From the IMG/VR virus record IMGVR_UViG_3300037245_000723, positions 1 through 20,967 of that record: DNA of 20,967 nucleotides. One strand, given 5' to 3'. Every line of letters begins with the position of its first letter. Within the stretch, counting starts at the first letter, position 1. A program made the translations under genes and the position numbers. The notes below the pieces were generated by a model that was not told the DNA's origin, did no database searches, and saw nothing but the letters and a program-made list of their open reading frames with translations. Below are positions 20,936 to 20,967 of this stretch, one piece after another. This stretch comes from a virus.

Positions 20936-20967
20936 ACGTTCCTTATTGTAGTTGGTTCTCAATAGCA

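Overview
The window looks like part of a tailed dsDNA bacteriophage genome, probably podovirus-like with a Gram-negative host. All credible protein genes and both tRNA genes lie on the minus strand, so transcription runs from right to left. The phage assignment rests on a large terminase with Walker A and RNase H-type nuclease motifs, a portal of about 700 residues, an acidic scaffold, and a major capsid protein of the N4-gp56 family. A Gram-negative host is inferred from a small one-helix membrane protein coupled to a lipoprotein-like protein. No integrase, repressor, polymerase or lysin is present, so lifestyle and exact lineage cannot be read from this window.

Right end (about 19660-20967): about 1.3 kb without a convincing protein gene, rich in repeats and foldable sequence. 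It holds a predicted G-quadruplex (20904-20935), two 14-bp direct repeats (20780-20812), two palindromes 20 bp apart (20737-20771), three nested inverted repeats (20568-20694) and shorter direct repeats (20045-20187). Next, 19657-19966 can fold on the minus strand into a chain of H-type pseudoknots, two of them with A-rich third loops. This runs directly into tRNA-Ala(TGC) and tRNA-Gly(TCC), then another foldable segment (19377-19483) and an orphan tRNA 5' half (19334-19359). I read this as a candidate structured noncoding RNA with tRNAs inside or beside it. It is the most interesting part of the window.

Middle (about 7300-19320): a structural and fibre module. It has three tandem paralogues (18083-19318), a small hypothetical protein, a one-helix membrane protein and a lipoprotein (17241-18044), a 47-residue charged protein, and two tandem paralogues with a carbohydrate-binding-like core (15358-16992). 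A pair of overlapping cysteine-rich genes (14239-15295) follows, then a 707-residue fibre protein, a LamG-like protein and its neighbour joined by KI-G-V repeats, another fibre-like protein and two paralogues with an FEGPT motif. Several gaps contain hairpins or terminators just before strong Shine-Dalgarno (SD) sites.

Left (1-8218): the packaging and head module, in the order candidate small terminase, three short structural or hypothetical genes, a 45-residue basic protein, large terminase (GTG start), portal, small protein, scaffold, major capsid, and a partial gene that runs off the left edge. Genes are packed with overlaps or gaps of a few bases and mostly have A/G-rich SD sites, as expected for translationally coupled late phage operons.
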